From NCBI GenBank assembly GCA_945923475.1, contig CAMELE010000003.1, positions 48,823 to 112,822 of the forward strand: DNA of 64,000 nucleotides, given 5' to 3'. Shown here in pieces: positions 35,365 through 44,287 of the stretch (its first letter is position 1; the number at the start of each line of letters is the position of its first letter). The notes beneath the pieces are model-generated. The model was not told the origin of the DNA, did no database searches, and worked only from the letters and a program-made list of their open reading frames with translations. Origin of the DNA: an uncultured Mollicutes bacterium. GTDB lineage: Bacteria > Bacillota_I > Bacilli_A > Acholeplasmatales > Anaeroplasmataceae. Both the position numbers and the translations under genes were made by a program.

Positions 35365-36291
35365 TTATTTATTTATATTTTTTTCAAACCACAGCTCTAT
35401 TTGATTCAATGCTTCATTAAATACCTTTGAATCAGTAAAACTTGGCAGTTTGACCATTAAACATTTCTTATTCTCAGTTGAATGTTGAATAAGAAGGATT
35501 GATTTTGGATTATTTTTAAAGAAATCATCAGGTAATTCAATTAATCCTAATATCGTATTTTCTTTAATAATTTCATTTTTAAATTCATGGTTTTTATCCA
35601 TTTCAAAGAAATCATTAGGAATTAAACACATCATAACCCCGTTTTCATTTAAGGATGCTAAATGATGCTTAATTACCTCAAAAGGAAAATACTTTTCATT
35701 CTCTTTTTGACAATAATCAAAATCACAAACTATGTAATCAATATTTGAAACATTTACATTAAGACTATCCTGAAAATATATTTCAAGGTCGGTTTGTTGT
35801 AAGTCAGAAAGATACTTCATTATTTTAACAAATAATTCATTGTGCTCGGCTCCACACATTTCAATATCTAAATTTAAATGATTATAAAGAGTAAATAATA
35901 AATTTCCAACACCTGCTAGAGGATCAAATATTTTTATTCTTCTTTCCTTAGGCTCAAACTTAGATATAATATATGAGAACAATATGCCAATTGTATCAGG
36001 AGTTATTAGACCATTACTAATTTTTTGCTCCGAGAAGCCCTTCAATATAATAGCCTGCAAAGCCTTTCTTACTGTCTCAACATCAATTGATGCTTCTATA
36101 ATGGGACTATAAATCTTATTTAGTTCTTCCTTTTTATCATCTGGTAAATCATTTAATATCTCACCAGCTAATATATTATCTGCAGTCATGAAAAATAAAT
36201 CAAAATACTTCAAATGGGTTTCTTCATATAAAAATTCGATTGATTTTTCAAATACATCATATACAGTTTCAAGAAGATTTTCTTGTTCCAT
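35365..36291 (-). CDS. ytxK: YtxK-like class I methyltransferase fold protein
   Basis: 308 aa resembling N6-adenine DNA methylases. The SAM loop is FDPLAGVGNLLFTLY, and the place of the catalytic NPPY motif is CDFDYCQKE, so the target-binding motif is altered. LIPNDFFEMDKNHEF, LPDDFFKNNPKSILLIQH follow, as in YtxK. In Bacillus ytxK is directly upstream of ackA, as here. Loss of NPPY suggests it does not methylate DNA in the usual way. The ATG at 36291 follows GGTGGTATTA. Confidence 0.85.
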   Translation of the reverse strand: MEQENLLETVYDVFEKSIEFLYEETHLKYFDLFFMTADNILAGEILNDLPDDKKEELNKIYSPIIEASIDVETVRKALQAIILKGFSEQKISNGLITPDTIGILFSYIISKFEPKERRIKIFDPLAGVGNLLFTLYNHLNLDIEMCGAEHNELFVKIMKYLSDLQQTDLEIYFQDSLNVNVSNIDYIVCDFDYCQKENEKYFPFEVIKHHLASLNENGVMMCLIPNDFFEMDKNHEFKNEIIKENTILGLIELPDDFFKNNPKSILLIQHSTENKKCLMVKLPSFTDSKVFNEALNQIELWFEKNINK

Positions 36292-36365
36292 TAATACCAC
36301 CATTTTTCATTATAGCAAATATCCATTTTTTTGTAAACTTTAAAAGAACTTTGAAGTCAAAAATA

Positions 36366-37082
36366 CTACTTTTTATTGTGTGAAGCAATTTCATACATTA
36401 AAATTGATCCAGCCACCCCAACATTAAGGCTCTCCATTTCATCCATAGGAATATATAAATTATCAAGCATTAAATCATTAATTTCCTTTGATACTCCATT
36501 TCCTTCGTTACCTAAAATCAATCCTATTTTTTGAGGAAAATCTATATTTTTTGGAGTTTTACCATTAACAACATTAGTTGAATAAATATGATGAGTTTTA
36601 GATATTTCTTTAATAAATTCTAGCTTATCACCATATAAAAAATTAAGTTTAAATATAGCCCCCTGACTAGAGCGGATTACTTTATCGTTATATACATCAA
36701 CTGTACCTTTACTTAAAAACACAGAATCAAACCCAAACGCTTTTGCACTTCTTAGAATTGTACCCAAATTCCCAGGATCCTGAACGCCATCAAGTATTAA
36801 AACTCGGCTTGCTATAATTGGTTCATTTTTGATATTACATACTCCAATTTGCGGTACAACAGAATCAGTTTGACATATTTTTTTCATTACAGCCTCAGAG
36901 ACAAGGGTTCCTTCATATTGTTCCTTGATTGTATAAGCCTCTACTAATACACCAGCCATTTTAGCTTCGCTTACAAGATGAGGCCCTTCAACCAAAAATA
37001 AACCATCCTTTTGCCTATTTTTTGCATTTTTTAGTTTTAATAAATTCTTTATCTTTTCATTTGTTAAGCTAGTAATCATCAT
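36366..37082 (-). CDS. TrmH/SpoU family RNA 2'-O-methyltransferase
   Basis: About 238 aa. The knotted SPOUT fold motifs are present: VLILDGVQDPGNLGTILRSAKAFGFD (motif 1), GLILGNEGNGVSKEIN (motif 2) and LYIPMDEMESLNVGVAGSILMYEIA (motif 3). The N-terminal L30e-like substrate domain starts LTNEKIKNLLKLKNAKNRQKDGLFLVEGPHLVSEA. This fits the YsgA/RlmB group, which modifies rRNA or tRNA ribose. The ATG at 37082 or 37079 follows GGAGTGG; a GTG at 37088 is less likely. It stands alone. Confidence 0.93.
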   Translation of the reverse strand: MMITSLTNEKIKNLLKLKNAKNRQKDGLFLVEGPHLVSEAKMAGVLVEAYTIKEQYEGTLVSEAVMKKICQTDSVVPQIGVCNIKNEPIIASRVLILDGVQDPGNLGTILRSAKAFGFDSVFLSKGTVDVYNDKVIRSSQGAIFKLNFLYGDKLEFIKEISKTHHIYSTNVVNGKTPKNIDFPQKIGLILGNEGNGVSKEINDLMLDNLYIPMDEMESLNVGVAGSILMYEIASHNKK

Positions 37083-37121
37083 TACCACTCCAATCTATAT
37101 GTATTTTAACAAAATTATATT

Positions 37122-37149
37122 AAAAAATCCACTCAATAAGAGTGGACTT
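37122..37149 (-). terminator. Terminator after the SASP gene
   Basis: GTCCACTC, loop, GAGTGGAT on the minus strand (one G-U) followed by TTTTTTAAT, directly after the stop at 37158. Confidence 0.8.
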
Positions 37150-37157
37150 AAAATTAA

Positions 37158-37502
37158 TTAATTATTATTTGTTTTTCCTTTATTAACAAGCTTCTTAGTC
37201 ATTGATCCTCCAACACGACCATTAGAACGTGATGAAGCATCAGGACCCATTTCTACGCCAAGCTCAGAAGCTGTTTCATATTTCATAGCTTCAGTATCTG
37301 TAGATTGCTTAGCACGGTTAACTAATTCTCTTGTAATTGATCCTCCAACACGTCCGTTATTACGAGCTGATGTGTCTGGACCAAGCTCAACACCAAGTTC
37401 TTGTGCAACCTCATACTTTAAATTACCTGCTCCACGTGATTGATTCTGTGATTGGTAATTTTGATTCATTGCATTAGTGTTTGTTTTATTATTAGATGCC
37501 AC
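37158..37502 (-). CDS. Tandem alpha/beta-type small acid-soluble spore protein
   Basis: SASPs coat and protect spore DNA. This 114-aa protein holds two copies of the SASP core. Copy one, about 29-66, is LKYEVAQELGVELGPDTSAR and NNGRVGGSITRELV. Copy two, about 73-110, is MKYETASELGVEMGPDASSR and SNGRVGGSMTKKLV. Normal alpha/beta SASPs have one core in 60-90 aa. Each copy has the Glu at the GPR protease cleavage position (YE-VA, YE-TA). The GTG at 37502 follows AAGGAGGTGCAATTT. A sigma-G-like promoter lies directly upstream. Confidence 0.93.
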   Translation of the reverse strand: MASNNKTNTNAMNQNYQSQNQSRGAGNLKYEVAQELGVELGPDTSARNNGRVGGSITRELVNRAKQSTDTEAMKYETASELGVEMGPDASSRSNGRVGGSMTKKLVNKGKTNNN

Positions 37503-37524
37503 AAATTGCACCTCCTTACACAAT

Positions 37525-37554
37525 TAGTTTGGAGCAATTATGACATTTTATACA
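37525..37554 (-). promoter_or_regulatory. Sigma-G-type promoter of the SASP gene
   Basis: Minus strand TGTATA (37554-37549), 17 bases, then CAAACTA (37531-37525). The sigma-G consensus is TGAATA-N17/18-CATACTA, so 5 of 6 and 6 of 7 positions match at the right spacing. It lies between the thiI stop and the SASP start, as expected for a forespore gene. Confidence 0.7.
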
Positions 37555-37555
37555 A

Positions 37556-38794
37556 TTATTTTTTTAAATTTTCTAAAACTGTTCTTACTTCTAATCCAAG
37601 AAGTGATAAATCAAGATCACTATCAGGCGTAATCCAAATAGTATTAGTGTTATCTACACACCAATCTACCATTGCCTCATAATCAAATGCACTTTCATAT
37701 TCAATTGCTTTATCTAGCTTAGGTGCAGTGGCTGGATTTTTTGGTAAATATACTGTACAGCAATCCTCAAATGGGCGAATCGACATTTCATATGTTCCAA
37801 TCTTGTGAGCAAGCGCAACAATATCAACCTTATCATATGTAGCTAGTGGCCTAATAATTGGAATGTTCGTAACATTATTAATGGTATTCATTGACATTAA
37901 TGTTTGAGATGCGACCTGACCAACAGATTCACCATTAATTAAGCATAGGCAATCTCTTTTTTTAGCTAGCTTAGTCGCAATTCTATACATCATTCTTCTC
38001 ATTATAGTAATAATATATGAATCTGGCACTAAGTCTAATATCTTCATGTGTAATTCCTTAAACGGAACCATATGAAGAGCCATTTTATTTTCCTTTGAAT
38101 ATGAGCTTACAAGCTTAACAAGATCAACAACCTTTTGACTTGATTCAATACTAGTTAACGGTGTTGATTCAAAATGCAAACACTCAATCTCTATTCCTTG
38201 CTTTTGAGCCAAATAAGCAGCGATAGGTGAATCAAGACCTCCAGAAAGCATTAGCATACCCTTTCCAGCAACACCAACCGGGAATCCACCCATACCTCTA
38301 ATTGCATCCAAGTATAAATATGTTCCATCATCTCTAATTTCACATGTTAACGTTTTATTAGGATTATGAACGTCTACCTTTAAAATTTTCATTTCCTTTA
38401 AGATATATGAAGATAACTCCTTTGTCATTTCCATCGAATTAAGAGGAAACTTCTTATTCGCTCTTCTTACCTCAAGCTTAAATGAGGTTGGAGCTTTTAT
38501 TTCTTCATTTAGCAATTCAATTGCTTTTTCCTTTATTTTATCAATAATAGAATCAACATGAACACATAAAGAATACGAATATAGTCCTGAAACTTTATCT
38601 AGTTGAGATATAACTTTTTTATAATCTTCATTTAAAATATCGATATAAATTCGATCATGTCGATTAATAATATTAACGTTCAAGCCTTCAAGTTTTCTTC
38701 TTACTAAAGCATACTCTCTGCTTAAAAACTCCTTTTGATTTTTCCCCTTTAATGTTAAATCTCCAAATCTTACTAAAATTTGATTATATATCAT
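37556..38794 (-). CDS. thiI: tRNA uracil 4-sulfurtransferase ThiI
   Basis: Forms 4-thiouridine at tRNA position 8 and can supply sulfur for thiamine. The 412-aa protein has an N-terminal ferredoxin-like and THUMP region (VRFGDLTLKGKNQKEF) and a PP-loop ATPase domain, MLMLSGGLDSPIAAYLA, plus INGESVGQVASQTL, RPLATYDKVDIVALAHKIGTYEMSI and CCTVYLPKNPAT. It lacks the C-terminal rhodanese domain of E. coli ThiI, as in Bacillus. The partner cysteine desulfurase usually next to it is absent here. Confidence 0.95.
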   Translation of the reverse strand: MIYNQILVRFGDLTLKGKNQKEFLSREYALVRRKLEGLNVNIINRHDRIYIDILNEDYKKVISQLDKVSGLYSYSLCVHVDSIIDKIKEKAIELLNEEIKAPTSFKLEVRRANKKFPLNSMEMTKELSSYILKEMKILKVDVHNPNKTLTCEIRDDGTYLYLDAIRGMGGFPVGVAGKGMLMLSGGLDSPIAAYLAQKQGIEIECLHFESTPLTSIESSQKVVDLVKLVSSYSKENKMALHMVPFKELHMKILDLVPDSYIITIMRRMMYRIATKLAKKRDCLCLINGESVGQVASQTLMSMNTINNVTNIPIIRPLATYDKVDIVALAHKIGTYEMSIRPFEDCCTVYLPKNPATAPKLDKAIEYESAFDYEAMVDWCVDNTNTIWITPDSDLDLSLLGLEVRTVLENLKK

Positions 38795-38803
38795 TTAATC
38801 CTC

Positions 38804-40291
38804 CTACGCACCTTGCGATGTACCTGTAATTTCAAATTCATCATTTGTATATTCTACAACAATTCCTTTTGTCGCAAACATACCTAAATACATATAATTT
38901 CCATCTATAGCAACTAAATCAAAATCAAGATATTCATTAAAGTATTCCTTATTCTTATAAATAGTTTTAACAGTTATTCTTTGTCCTAGTCTTTCAATTT
39001 CAAAACCAAATTCATCATTTATTTGATATTGATAATTTACATAAAACTCACTTCTAGTTATTTCTGTTGAGCTTTCTCTTTTATAATTTATGGCAAAACC
39101 ATTTGCATCAGTTAAAGTACCCGCACAAACATAATTTGAAGCAATAACCTTTTTAGCCTCATCTTGATTTAGATACATATCATCTCTTAGCATTAAACCA
39201 AAGCCCGATTGAGATGCATATTGTAATTTCTTAATAGTAGCTTTACATTTAAATTTAAAATTATACTTGATTGGTATTTGCTTAAACACACCAGCAATAC
39301 CGTCACAAGACATAATTATTCCTCCGTGGTTTGTTTTGCTATATTGTCCAACTAAATATCCTAAATCACTTTTCCTTGCTAAATATGAAGAAGCTGCTGT
39401 AGGTAACTCATCTAGTGCTCCAAACGCTGTACCAAACCATTCATTTGATTTTGTATCAAAATTACTATTTGGTTCATATGAAGCAATTTTTGGTTCCTTA
39501 TATACTGGCATTATATATTCAGGATTCATTTGTAATACTGAATCATCTGGATATTTAATATCTAACTTTACATATTCCTTAAGTGCTAAATTTGATTTTG
39601 AAATCTCTTTTGCAACATAATAAGCCATTACCTTAGCACCAAAATAATTTAAATGTGTTTTATCAACTGATTTTGTATCAGCTACAAGCCTTCCATCAAT
39701 CATTGTACCAGTTGTCATTGCATGTTGAAATGCAACTCTTTCGTATCCTAGCCTTTTAGCATCAGCTAAAGAATATGATGTTAAATCAATGCTTAATAAG
39801 CCAAGTTCACTTGCTAAAGACTTAATCGCCTCCTGATAATTTCCATACTTTGTATCATGAATGCTACTTCCAACATAATTATTATCTTTACAAATACGAA
39901 CAATTGGCGTACATAAAATCGGTGTTGCACCTACAGCTTGAGCCTTCTTTATATAATTATTATATAATGAATACTTAAACGATGTAGCATCATCAATCGG
40001 CTTAGTCGCATCCGTGAACCTCGTTTCATCGTCATACTTCTCATCATTATGACCAAAGCCAATTAACAAATAATCTCCATTACTCATTTCATCAATTAAT
40101 TTTTGGTAATTTTTCTCTTGAATAAAGCTTTTAGAGCTTCTTCCTGACAATGCCAAATTAATAACCTTAGCATTACAAAAACACTCCTCTAGCTGTGTCC
40201 CATATCCATATCTTGGATAAAAGTATGTATAGTCATTAAAGCTTGAAACAGTTGAATCTCCAACTACATATATTTTAATTAAATTATTCAT
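38804..40291 (-). CDS. SGNH hydrolase, CE12/rhamnogalacturonan acetylesterase-like
   Basis: 495 aa. The first 250 residues are an SGNH esterase of the CE12 type: YVVGDSTVSSF (Ser about 13), LALSGRSSKSF, LIGFGHND (Asn in the oxyanion hole) and DKTHLNYFGA with the catalytic Asp/His. The rest forms a beta-rich domain of about 200 residues (FGFEIERLGQRITVKTIYKNKEYF) that may bind sugar. There is no signal peptide, so it should act inside the cell on imported acetylated pectin oligosaccharides. It lies ten bases upstream of thiI by chance or shared message. Confidence 0.83.
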   Translation of the reverse strand: MNNLIKIYVVGDSTVSSFNDYTYFYPRYGYGTQLEECFCNAKVINLALSGRSSKSFIQEKNYQKLIDEMSNGDYLLIGFGHNDEKYDDETRFTDATKPIDDATSFKYSLYNNYIKKAQAVGATPILCTPIVRICKDNNYVGSSIHDTKYGNYQEAIKSLASELGLLSIDLTSYSLADAKRLGYERVAFQHAMTTGTMIDGRLVADTKSVDKTHLNYFGAKVMAYYVAKEISKSNLALKEYVKLDIKYPDDSVLQMNPEYIMPVYKEPKIASYEPNSNFDTKSNEWFGTAFGALDELPTAASSYLARKSDLGYLVGQYSKTNHGGIIMSCDGIAGVFKQIPIKYNFKFKCKATIKKLQYASQSGFGLMLRDDMYLNQDEAKKVIASNYVCAGTLTDANGFAINYKRESSTEITRSEFYVNYQYQINDEFGFEIERLGQRITVKTIYKNKEYFNEYLDFDLVAIDGNYMYLGMFATKGIVVEYTNDEFEITGTSQGA

Positions 40292-40426
40292 AATATCATC
40301 CTCAAAAACCTATTAAATTATACCATATTTATAATAAAATTAAAGAGCGAAACACCATTTGAAAACTTAATTCTTTACATTACACTAATTTAGTAGTAAA
40401 ATCTAAAAAGTGTATCGAGGTGTATT

Positions 40427-41089
40427 ATGAGATATTTAAAGATATTTTTAAGATCTTTACTAGCAGGCTTCTGTATCGTATTTGGAGCTACTTGCTATTT
40501 AATATGTGCAAGCCAAGGAAGCTATGCCCTAAAAATTGTAGGTTCATTTTTATTCGGCATAGGCTTATTCACGATTATTCATTTTGGTTTTTATCTATAT
40601 ACAGGTAAGGCCGCATACGTATTTGACAACAAGTCAAATTATATACTTGACCTACTAATATGTGTTATTGGAAATTTAATAGGAGTTGTATTACTTTCAC
40701 TTTTATTGAAATCAACTCATATTATAAACGACAGTATTGTAGCATTGGCTAAAAGCCTAGTTTCTGTAAAGCAAAGCTCTAACTGGTATGAAATAATTAT
40801 TCTTGGTGCTATGTGTGGAATAATGATTTATTTAGCCGTTGAGGGTCATAAGGTTGCACCATACGCAATTGGAAAGGTATTATTTGCCTTTATGCCCATT
40901 TCTTTATTCATATTATGTGGATTTGAGCATGTAGTTGCCAATGCTTGCTATTACACATATGCTGGAGTTTTTAATGGTAAGGTAGTGTTATGGTTTATCC
41001 TAATGGCACTTGGTAATGCTTTAGGCTCAATTGCAATCCATGAGTTAATTAAATTAATTAAAAAACTGGATTTAAAAAAATCCGAATAA
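40427..41089 (+). CDS. Formate/nitrite transporter family channel
   Basis: 220 aa with six membrane segments. LYTGKAAYVFDNK, VIGNLIGVVLLSLLL, the pore histidine motif CGFEHVVANACYY and MALGNALGSIAIHELI match the FNT family (FocA/NirC). The length is short against the usual 260-280, mostly at the ends. In a fermenting organism it most likely moves formate. It stands alone on the plus strand, preceded by GAGGTGTATT. Confidence 0.87.
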   Translation: MRYLKIFLRSLLAGFCIVFGATCYLICASQGSYALKIVGSFLFGIGLFTIIHFGFYLYTGKAAYVFDNKSNYILDLLICVIGNLIGVVLLSLLLKSTHIINDSIVALAKSLVSVKQSSNWYEIIILGAMCGIMIYLAVEGHKVAPYAIGKVLFAFMPISLFILCGFEHVVANACYYTYAGVFNGKVVLWFILMALGNALGSIAIHELIKLIKKLDLKKSE

Positions 41090-41125
41090 AAAAAGAATCG
41101 TCAAATTGCACGATTCTATTTTTTT
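41088..41125. terminator. Bidirectional terminator between FNT and acpP
   Basis: AGAATCGT and ACGATTCT with an 8-base loop, flanked by A-run on the left and ATTTTTTT on the right. Confidence 0.85.
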
Positions 41126-41357
41126 ACTTTGCGTTTTCTTCAATGTAAACTACTAAATCCTTAACTAGCTTAAAGCTTTGTGCAGTTTCATCATCGATTG
41201 TAATTCCGAATTCATCCTCAAGAGCCATAATAACCTCTACAGCATCAAGACTATCAGCTCCTAAATCCTCTTTCAAATTAGCTTCTAAAGTGATTTTTGT
41301 GCTATCAATATTTAATTGTTCAGAAATAATATCCTTAATTCTTTCAAAAACTTCCAT
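41124..41357 (-). CDS. acpP: Acyl carrier protein
   Basis: 77 aa acidic protein that carries fatty acyl groups on phosphopantetheine. The attachment serine is in LGADSLDAVEVIMALEDEFGI (Ser about 36). Preceded by GAGGGGTAAAAA and a good promoter. It stands apart from other fatty acid genes here, which is not rare in low-G+C genomes with plsX-fab loci elsewhere. Confidence 0.96.
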   Translation of the reverse strand: MEVFERIKDIISEQLNIDSTKITLEANLKEDLGADSLDAVEVIMALEDEFGITIDDETAQSFKLVKDLVVYIEENAK

Positions 41358-41381
41358 TTTTTACCCCTCGTTTCTTATACA

Positions 41382-41410
41382 ATTATAGCCTAGTTTATTT
41401 TTAAAATCAA
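41382..41410 (-). promoter_or_regulatory. Promoter of acpP
   Basis: Minus strand TTGATT (41410-41405), 17 bases, TATAAT (41387-41382), about 25 bases before the start. Confidence 0.75.
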
Positions 41411-41425
41411 TATCTGTACCTTATT

Positions 41426-42061
41426 TTATATAAGTCTTCCTTTATTCAGATACATTATTTTAGTTGAATAGCTTAGGAATTTTTGTTTACGGCTTAAAAC
41501 TAAAATTGTTACACCTCGTTTATAAATCCGTTCTAATATATCATATATTTCCTTCGATCTATCCTCATCAAGCTCTCCTGATGGCTCATCTAAAATCAAT
41601 AATTCTGGATTTCCCATTAAAAGGCCAGCAAGATATACCTTAATTCTTTCAACACCGTTTAAAAACATAAAATTACGTTTCAATAAATTACTGCCATTAC
41701 AAATTTCAAGTGCTTCTTCTGGAGAAATACTATCATTTGAGGATATAATTTTCATATTCTGAAGTACAGTTAATGATTCCTCAAAGCTTAATGATGATGG
41801 CATTAATCCTATTTTCCCATTAATTGAATTGATATTTTCCTCACTATACCAAGATATTGGTTTATCATATAGCTTATATTCACCAGCAAATTCTACATAA
41901 CCTGCTATCACTTTATAGATTGTTGTTTTACCACTACCAGCGCTTCCATAGATTGATAAAAACTCATTTTTATGAAGAATGAAATTAACATGAGAAAGGA
42001 TATAATTTCCAGAATTATTTTTAGTGCATACATTTCGGAATGAAATCAAATCACTGCTCAT
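41426..42061 (-). CDS. Lone ABC-type ATPase with altered signature
   Basis: 211 aa. Walker A is GSAGSGKTT and Walker B LLILDEPSGELDE, so nucleotide binding looks intact. The ABC signature LSGGQ is replaced by LNGVE (LNGVERIKVYLAGLLMGNPE) and the switch His is replaced in LVLSRKQKF. There is no permease gene next to it. The ATG at 42061 lies inside the end of xpt, overlapping by 11 bases, so translation is coupled. It resembles FtsE-like or LolD-like ATPases in size. The partner, if any, is elsewhere. Confidence 0.72.
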   Translation of the reverse strand: MSSDLISFRNVCTKNNSGNYILSHVNFILHKNEFLSIYGSAGSGKTTIYKVIAGYVEFAGEYKLYDKPISWYSEENINSINGKIGLMPSSLSFEESLTVLQNMKIISSNDSISPEEALEICNGSNLLKRNFMFLNGVERIKVYLAGLLMGNPELLILDEPSGELDEDRSKEIYDILERIYKRGVTILVLSRKQKFLSYSTKIMYLNKGRLI

Positions 42062-42635
42062 CCGCAAAAATTACCTTTTTATTGGCCGAATCAAGCTTTT
42101 CAAGTTTTACCAATGATTCTACTCTAATACCCTTACTTCTTAATCTTTTTGCACCCTGTAAATAATTTTTTTCAAGAACCGTGCATATTCCTTCGATTGT
42201 AGCCCCTTGTTGAACACAAAGATCACATAATCCGTCTGCTGCCCAGCCATTTGCAACAACATCATCAACAATTAAAACGTTATCCTCATCATTAATGAAA
42301 TCCTCACTAACATATGCATAATATGATTTTTTTAATGAGCATGAATATATTTTAGTTGAAACAGATCCTTCAGGTAATTTTGTAGAATATTCCTTTTTCG
42401 CATATACTACAGGAACATTTATTAATAATCCTAAAGCTGTAGCTAGAGCTATTCCTCCTGATTCAATTGTTAATATTTTTGTAATATTTGCATCCTTAAA
42501 TCTAGAATTCCATTCTTTTGCAATATCATGCAACAGCTCCACATCTAGCATTTGATTTAAAAAAGATTCAATGCATAAGACACCATCACTATTCACTACA
42601 ACTTGGTTTTCAATTATTTTCTTAATATCCTTCAT
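42051..42635 (-). CDS. xpt: Xanthine phosphoribosyltransferase
   Basis: 194 aa, close to Bacillus Xpt (IESFLNQMLD, KILTIESGGIALATALGLLINVPVVYAKK, VLIVDDVVANGWAADGLCDL, VESLVKLEKL). It salvages xanthine to XMP with PRPP, bound by the VLIVDDVVANG loop. The ATG at 42635 is chosen behind GAAAGTGATTAGT; a GTG at 42644 lies in this signal. Bacillus xpt is preceded by a guanine riboswitch; I looked for one upstream and did not find it. The stop overlaps the ABC ATPase start. Confidence 0.92.
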   Translation of the reverse strand: MKDIKKIIENQVVVNSDGVLCIESFLNQMLDVELLHDIAKEWNSRFKDANITKILTIESGGIALATALGLLINVPVVYAKKEYSTKLPEGSVSTKIYSCSLKKSYYAYVSEDFINDEDNVLIVDDVVANGWAADGLCDLCVQQGATIEGICTVLEKNYLQGAKRLRSKGIRVESLVKLEKLDSANKKVIFADEQ

Positions 42636-42799
42636 ACTAATCACTTTCTTTTTACATTATCATCATCTAGATTATACCAAATATATGTATTATTTTAAAT
42701 ACCCCTTTACATATTTTAATAATCAAATATAATTACATCCCTTAAATTGGAAATCCTATTACATTCCTTCTATGCTATGATTATCTCAAGGAGGTATGT

Positions 42800-43726
42800 A
42801 TGAAAAAAATATTTATATTAATAATTACTTTATTTGTGGCTTTTGTATTTTTAATAAAGCCAACTAGTGCTAATTCAGAAAGAGCTGGAATAACAATTAC
42901 AGATGGTTCAAATCTAAATATTAGAGTAAATGCATCATTATCCGCAAGTGTTATCGCTAAAATACCAGATAATACCTATGTAGATATTATAGGAGAAAAG
43001 GGAAGCTTTTATTACGTTAACTATAAAAATGTTAAAGGATATTCCTCAAAGGAATATATTAAAGAAAAAAACCTTAGGCTTGCAACGACATTAGATAATC
43101 TAAATATAAGATCATCCCCATCAACATCGGCAAAAATACTCGATGTTGCACCTAAGGGAAGCACTCTTAAAATAATATCTTCTGATACCTATTGGTCAAA
43201 GGTTATTTATAACGGATACACTGGCTATGCTTACAACAACTATTTAAAATCACAAGCAACGAATGTAATTAAGCTTAACACATATGATTTTAAGCAATAT
43301 GATTCGAGATGGGCTTCAGTTAAAATAACACCAACAAAGACAATTAAGCAAATAGGATGCTTAACGACAGCTATGGCAATATGTGAATCATATCGCCTAG
43401 GGACAACGCTTACACCGGACCAAATGGTTAAAAGGTTAAGCTATACATCAAGTGGTGATATGTATTGGCCTTCAAATTACAAAACAAGCACATCATCAAG
43501 TTATTTATCTACAATATATGATAATCTTAAAAAGGGAATACCAACTATTGTTGGTGTAAAGAATAGTAATGGTTCACATTTCGTTGTAGTTAATGGTAAT
43601 ACAAATGGTAAATTAACACCATCATCCTTTACTATCAATGATCCTGGATATGCAACTAATAAAACACTAGCTGATTTATTTAAATCCTATCCTACCTTTT
43701 ACAAGATTGCATACTATTCCAAATAA
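42800..43726 (+). CDS. Secreted protein with two SH3b domains and a C39-like peptidase domain
   Basis: 308 aa. Signal peptide MKKIFILIITLFVAFVFLIKPTSAN, then two bacterial SH3 domains (about 30-90, SNLNIRVNASLSASVIAKI, and 95-150, DNLNIRSSPSTSAKILDV) that bind cell wall. The C-terminal domain (about 165-305) has IGCLTTAMAI with the catalytic Cys, GSHFVVVNG with the His and INDPGY with the third residue, as in C39-like cysteine peptidases (PF13529). It probably cuts a wall-linked peptide. AAGGAGGTATGT precedes the ATG. Confidence 0.9.
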   Translation: MKKIFILIITLFVAFVFLIKPTSANSERAGITITDGSNLNIRVNASLSASVIAKIPDNTYVDIIGEKGSFYYVNYKNVKGYSSKEYIKEKNLRLATTLDNLNIRSSPSTSAKILDVAPKGSTLKIISSDTYWSKVIYNGYTGYAYNNYLKSQATNVIKLNTYDFKQYDSRWASVKITPTKTIKQIGCLTTAMAICESYRLGTTLTPDQMVKRLSYTSSGDMYWPSNYKTSTSSSYLSTIYDNLKKGIPTIVGVKNSNGSHFVVVNGNTNGKLTPSSFTINDPGYATNKTLADLFKSYPTFYKIAYYSK

Positions 43727-43739
43727 TATAATAAATAAG

Positions 43740-43791
43740 AATGCAGCATTAAAATTTTAGTTTTTTTTAATGTTGCATTTATTTTTTTTAA
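43740..43791 (+). terminator. Terminator of the SH3b-peptidase gene
   Basis: AATGCAGCATTAAAA pairs with TTTTAATGTTGCATT (one G-U) and is followed by TATTTTTTTT. The wobble fits the plus strand. Confidence 0.9.
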
Positions 43792-43852
43792 ATAACATAA
43801 AAATAACATATTTTACGGCTTATATTTATGATATAATTGCATTGGTGATTAT

Positions 43853-44287
43853 TTGATATATATTGATGGCGACTCTTGCTGCTGCAAGGAAATTGTAATA
43901 AGGCTTGCACAGGAATATAAGCAAAAGGTAAGTATTTATATTGACACAGCTCATATATATGCCTCAGCTTATGCAGCTGTTATTACAGTTGACAAGGGAT
44001 TAGATAGTGTAGATTATGCAATACTTAAGCATATTAAAAAGAATGATATTTTGGTTTCTTCTGATTATGCACTATGCGCTATGGCATTAACAAAGGGAGC
44101 CCGTCCTATTTTAACATCAGGCAATATTGTCACTATAGATAATATCGACTCATTACTCATAAATCGATATATTAATAAAAAGGCTCGAGATATCAATATG
44201 CATACTAAAGGGCCAAAGAAAAGAACGAAAATAGATGATAAAAATTTTGAAGTTTCACTTAGAAGCTTATTGGAGGAAAAAATATGA
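43853..44287 (+). CDS. YaiI/YqxD family protein (UPF0178)
   Basis: 144 aa. MIYIDGDSCCCKEIVIRLA, VDKGLDSVDYAILKHIKKNDILVSSDYALCAMALTKGA and HTKGPKKRT are typical of the UPF0178 family, which has a PIN-like fold with conserved Asp residues; its biochemical role is not known. The start is a TTG behind GGTGATTAT. Its end overlaps the ATG of the next gene by four bases (ATGA type). Confidence 0.88.
   Translation: MIYIDGDSCCCKEIVIRLAQEYKQKVSIYIDTAHIYASAYAAVITVDKGLDSVDYAILKHIKKNDILVSSDYALCAMALTKGARPILTSGNIVTIDNIDSLLINRYINKKARDINMHTKGPKKRTKIDDKNFEVSLRSLLEEKI

Noticed and set aside
42636..42799. Purine riboswitch upstream of xpt
   Set aside because: The gap to the divergent gene is short and shows none of the conserved purine aptamer core or loop sequences.
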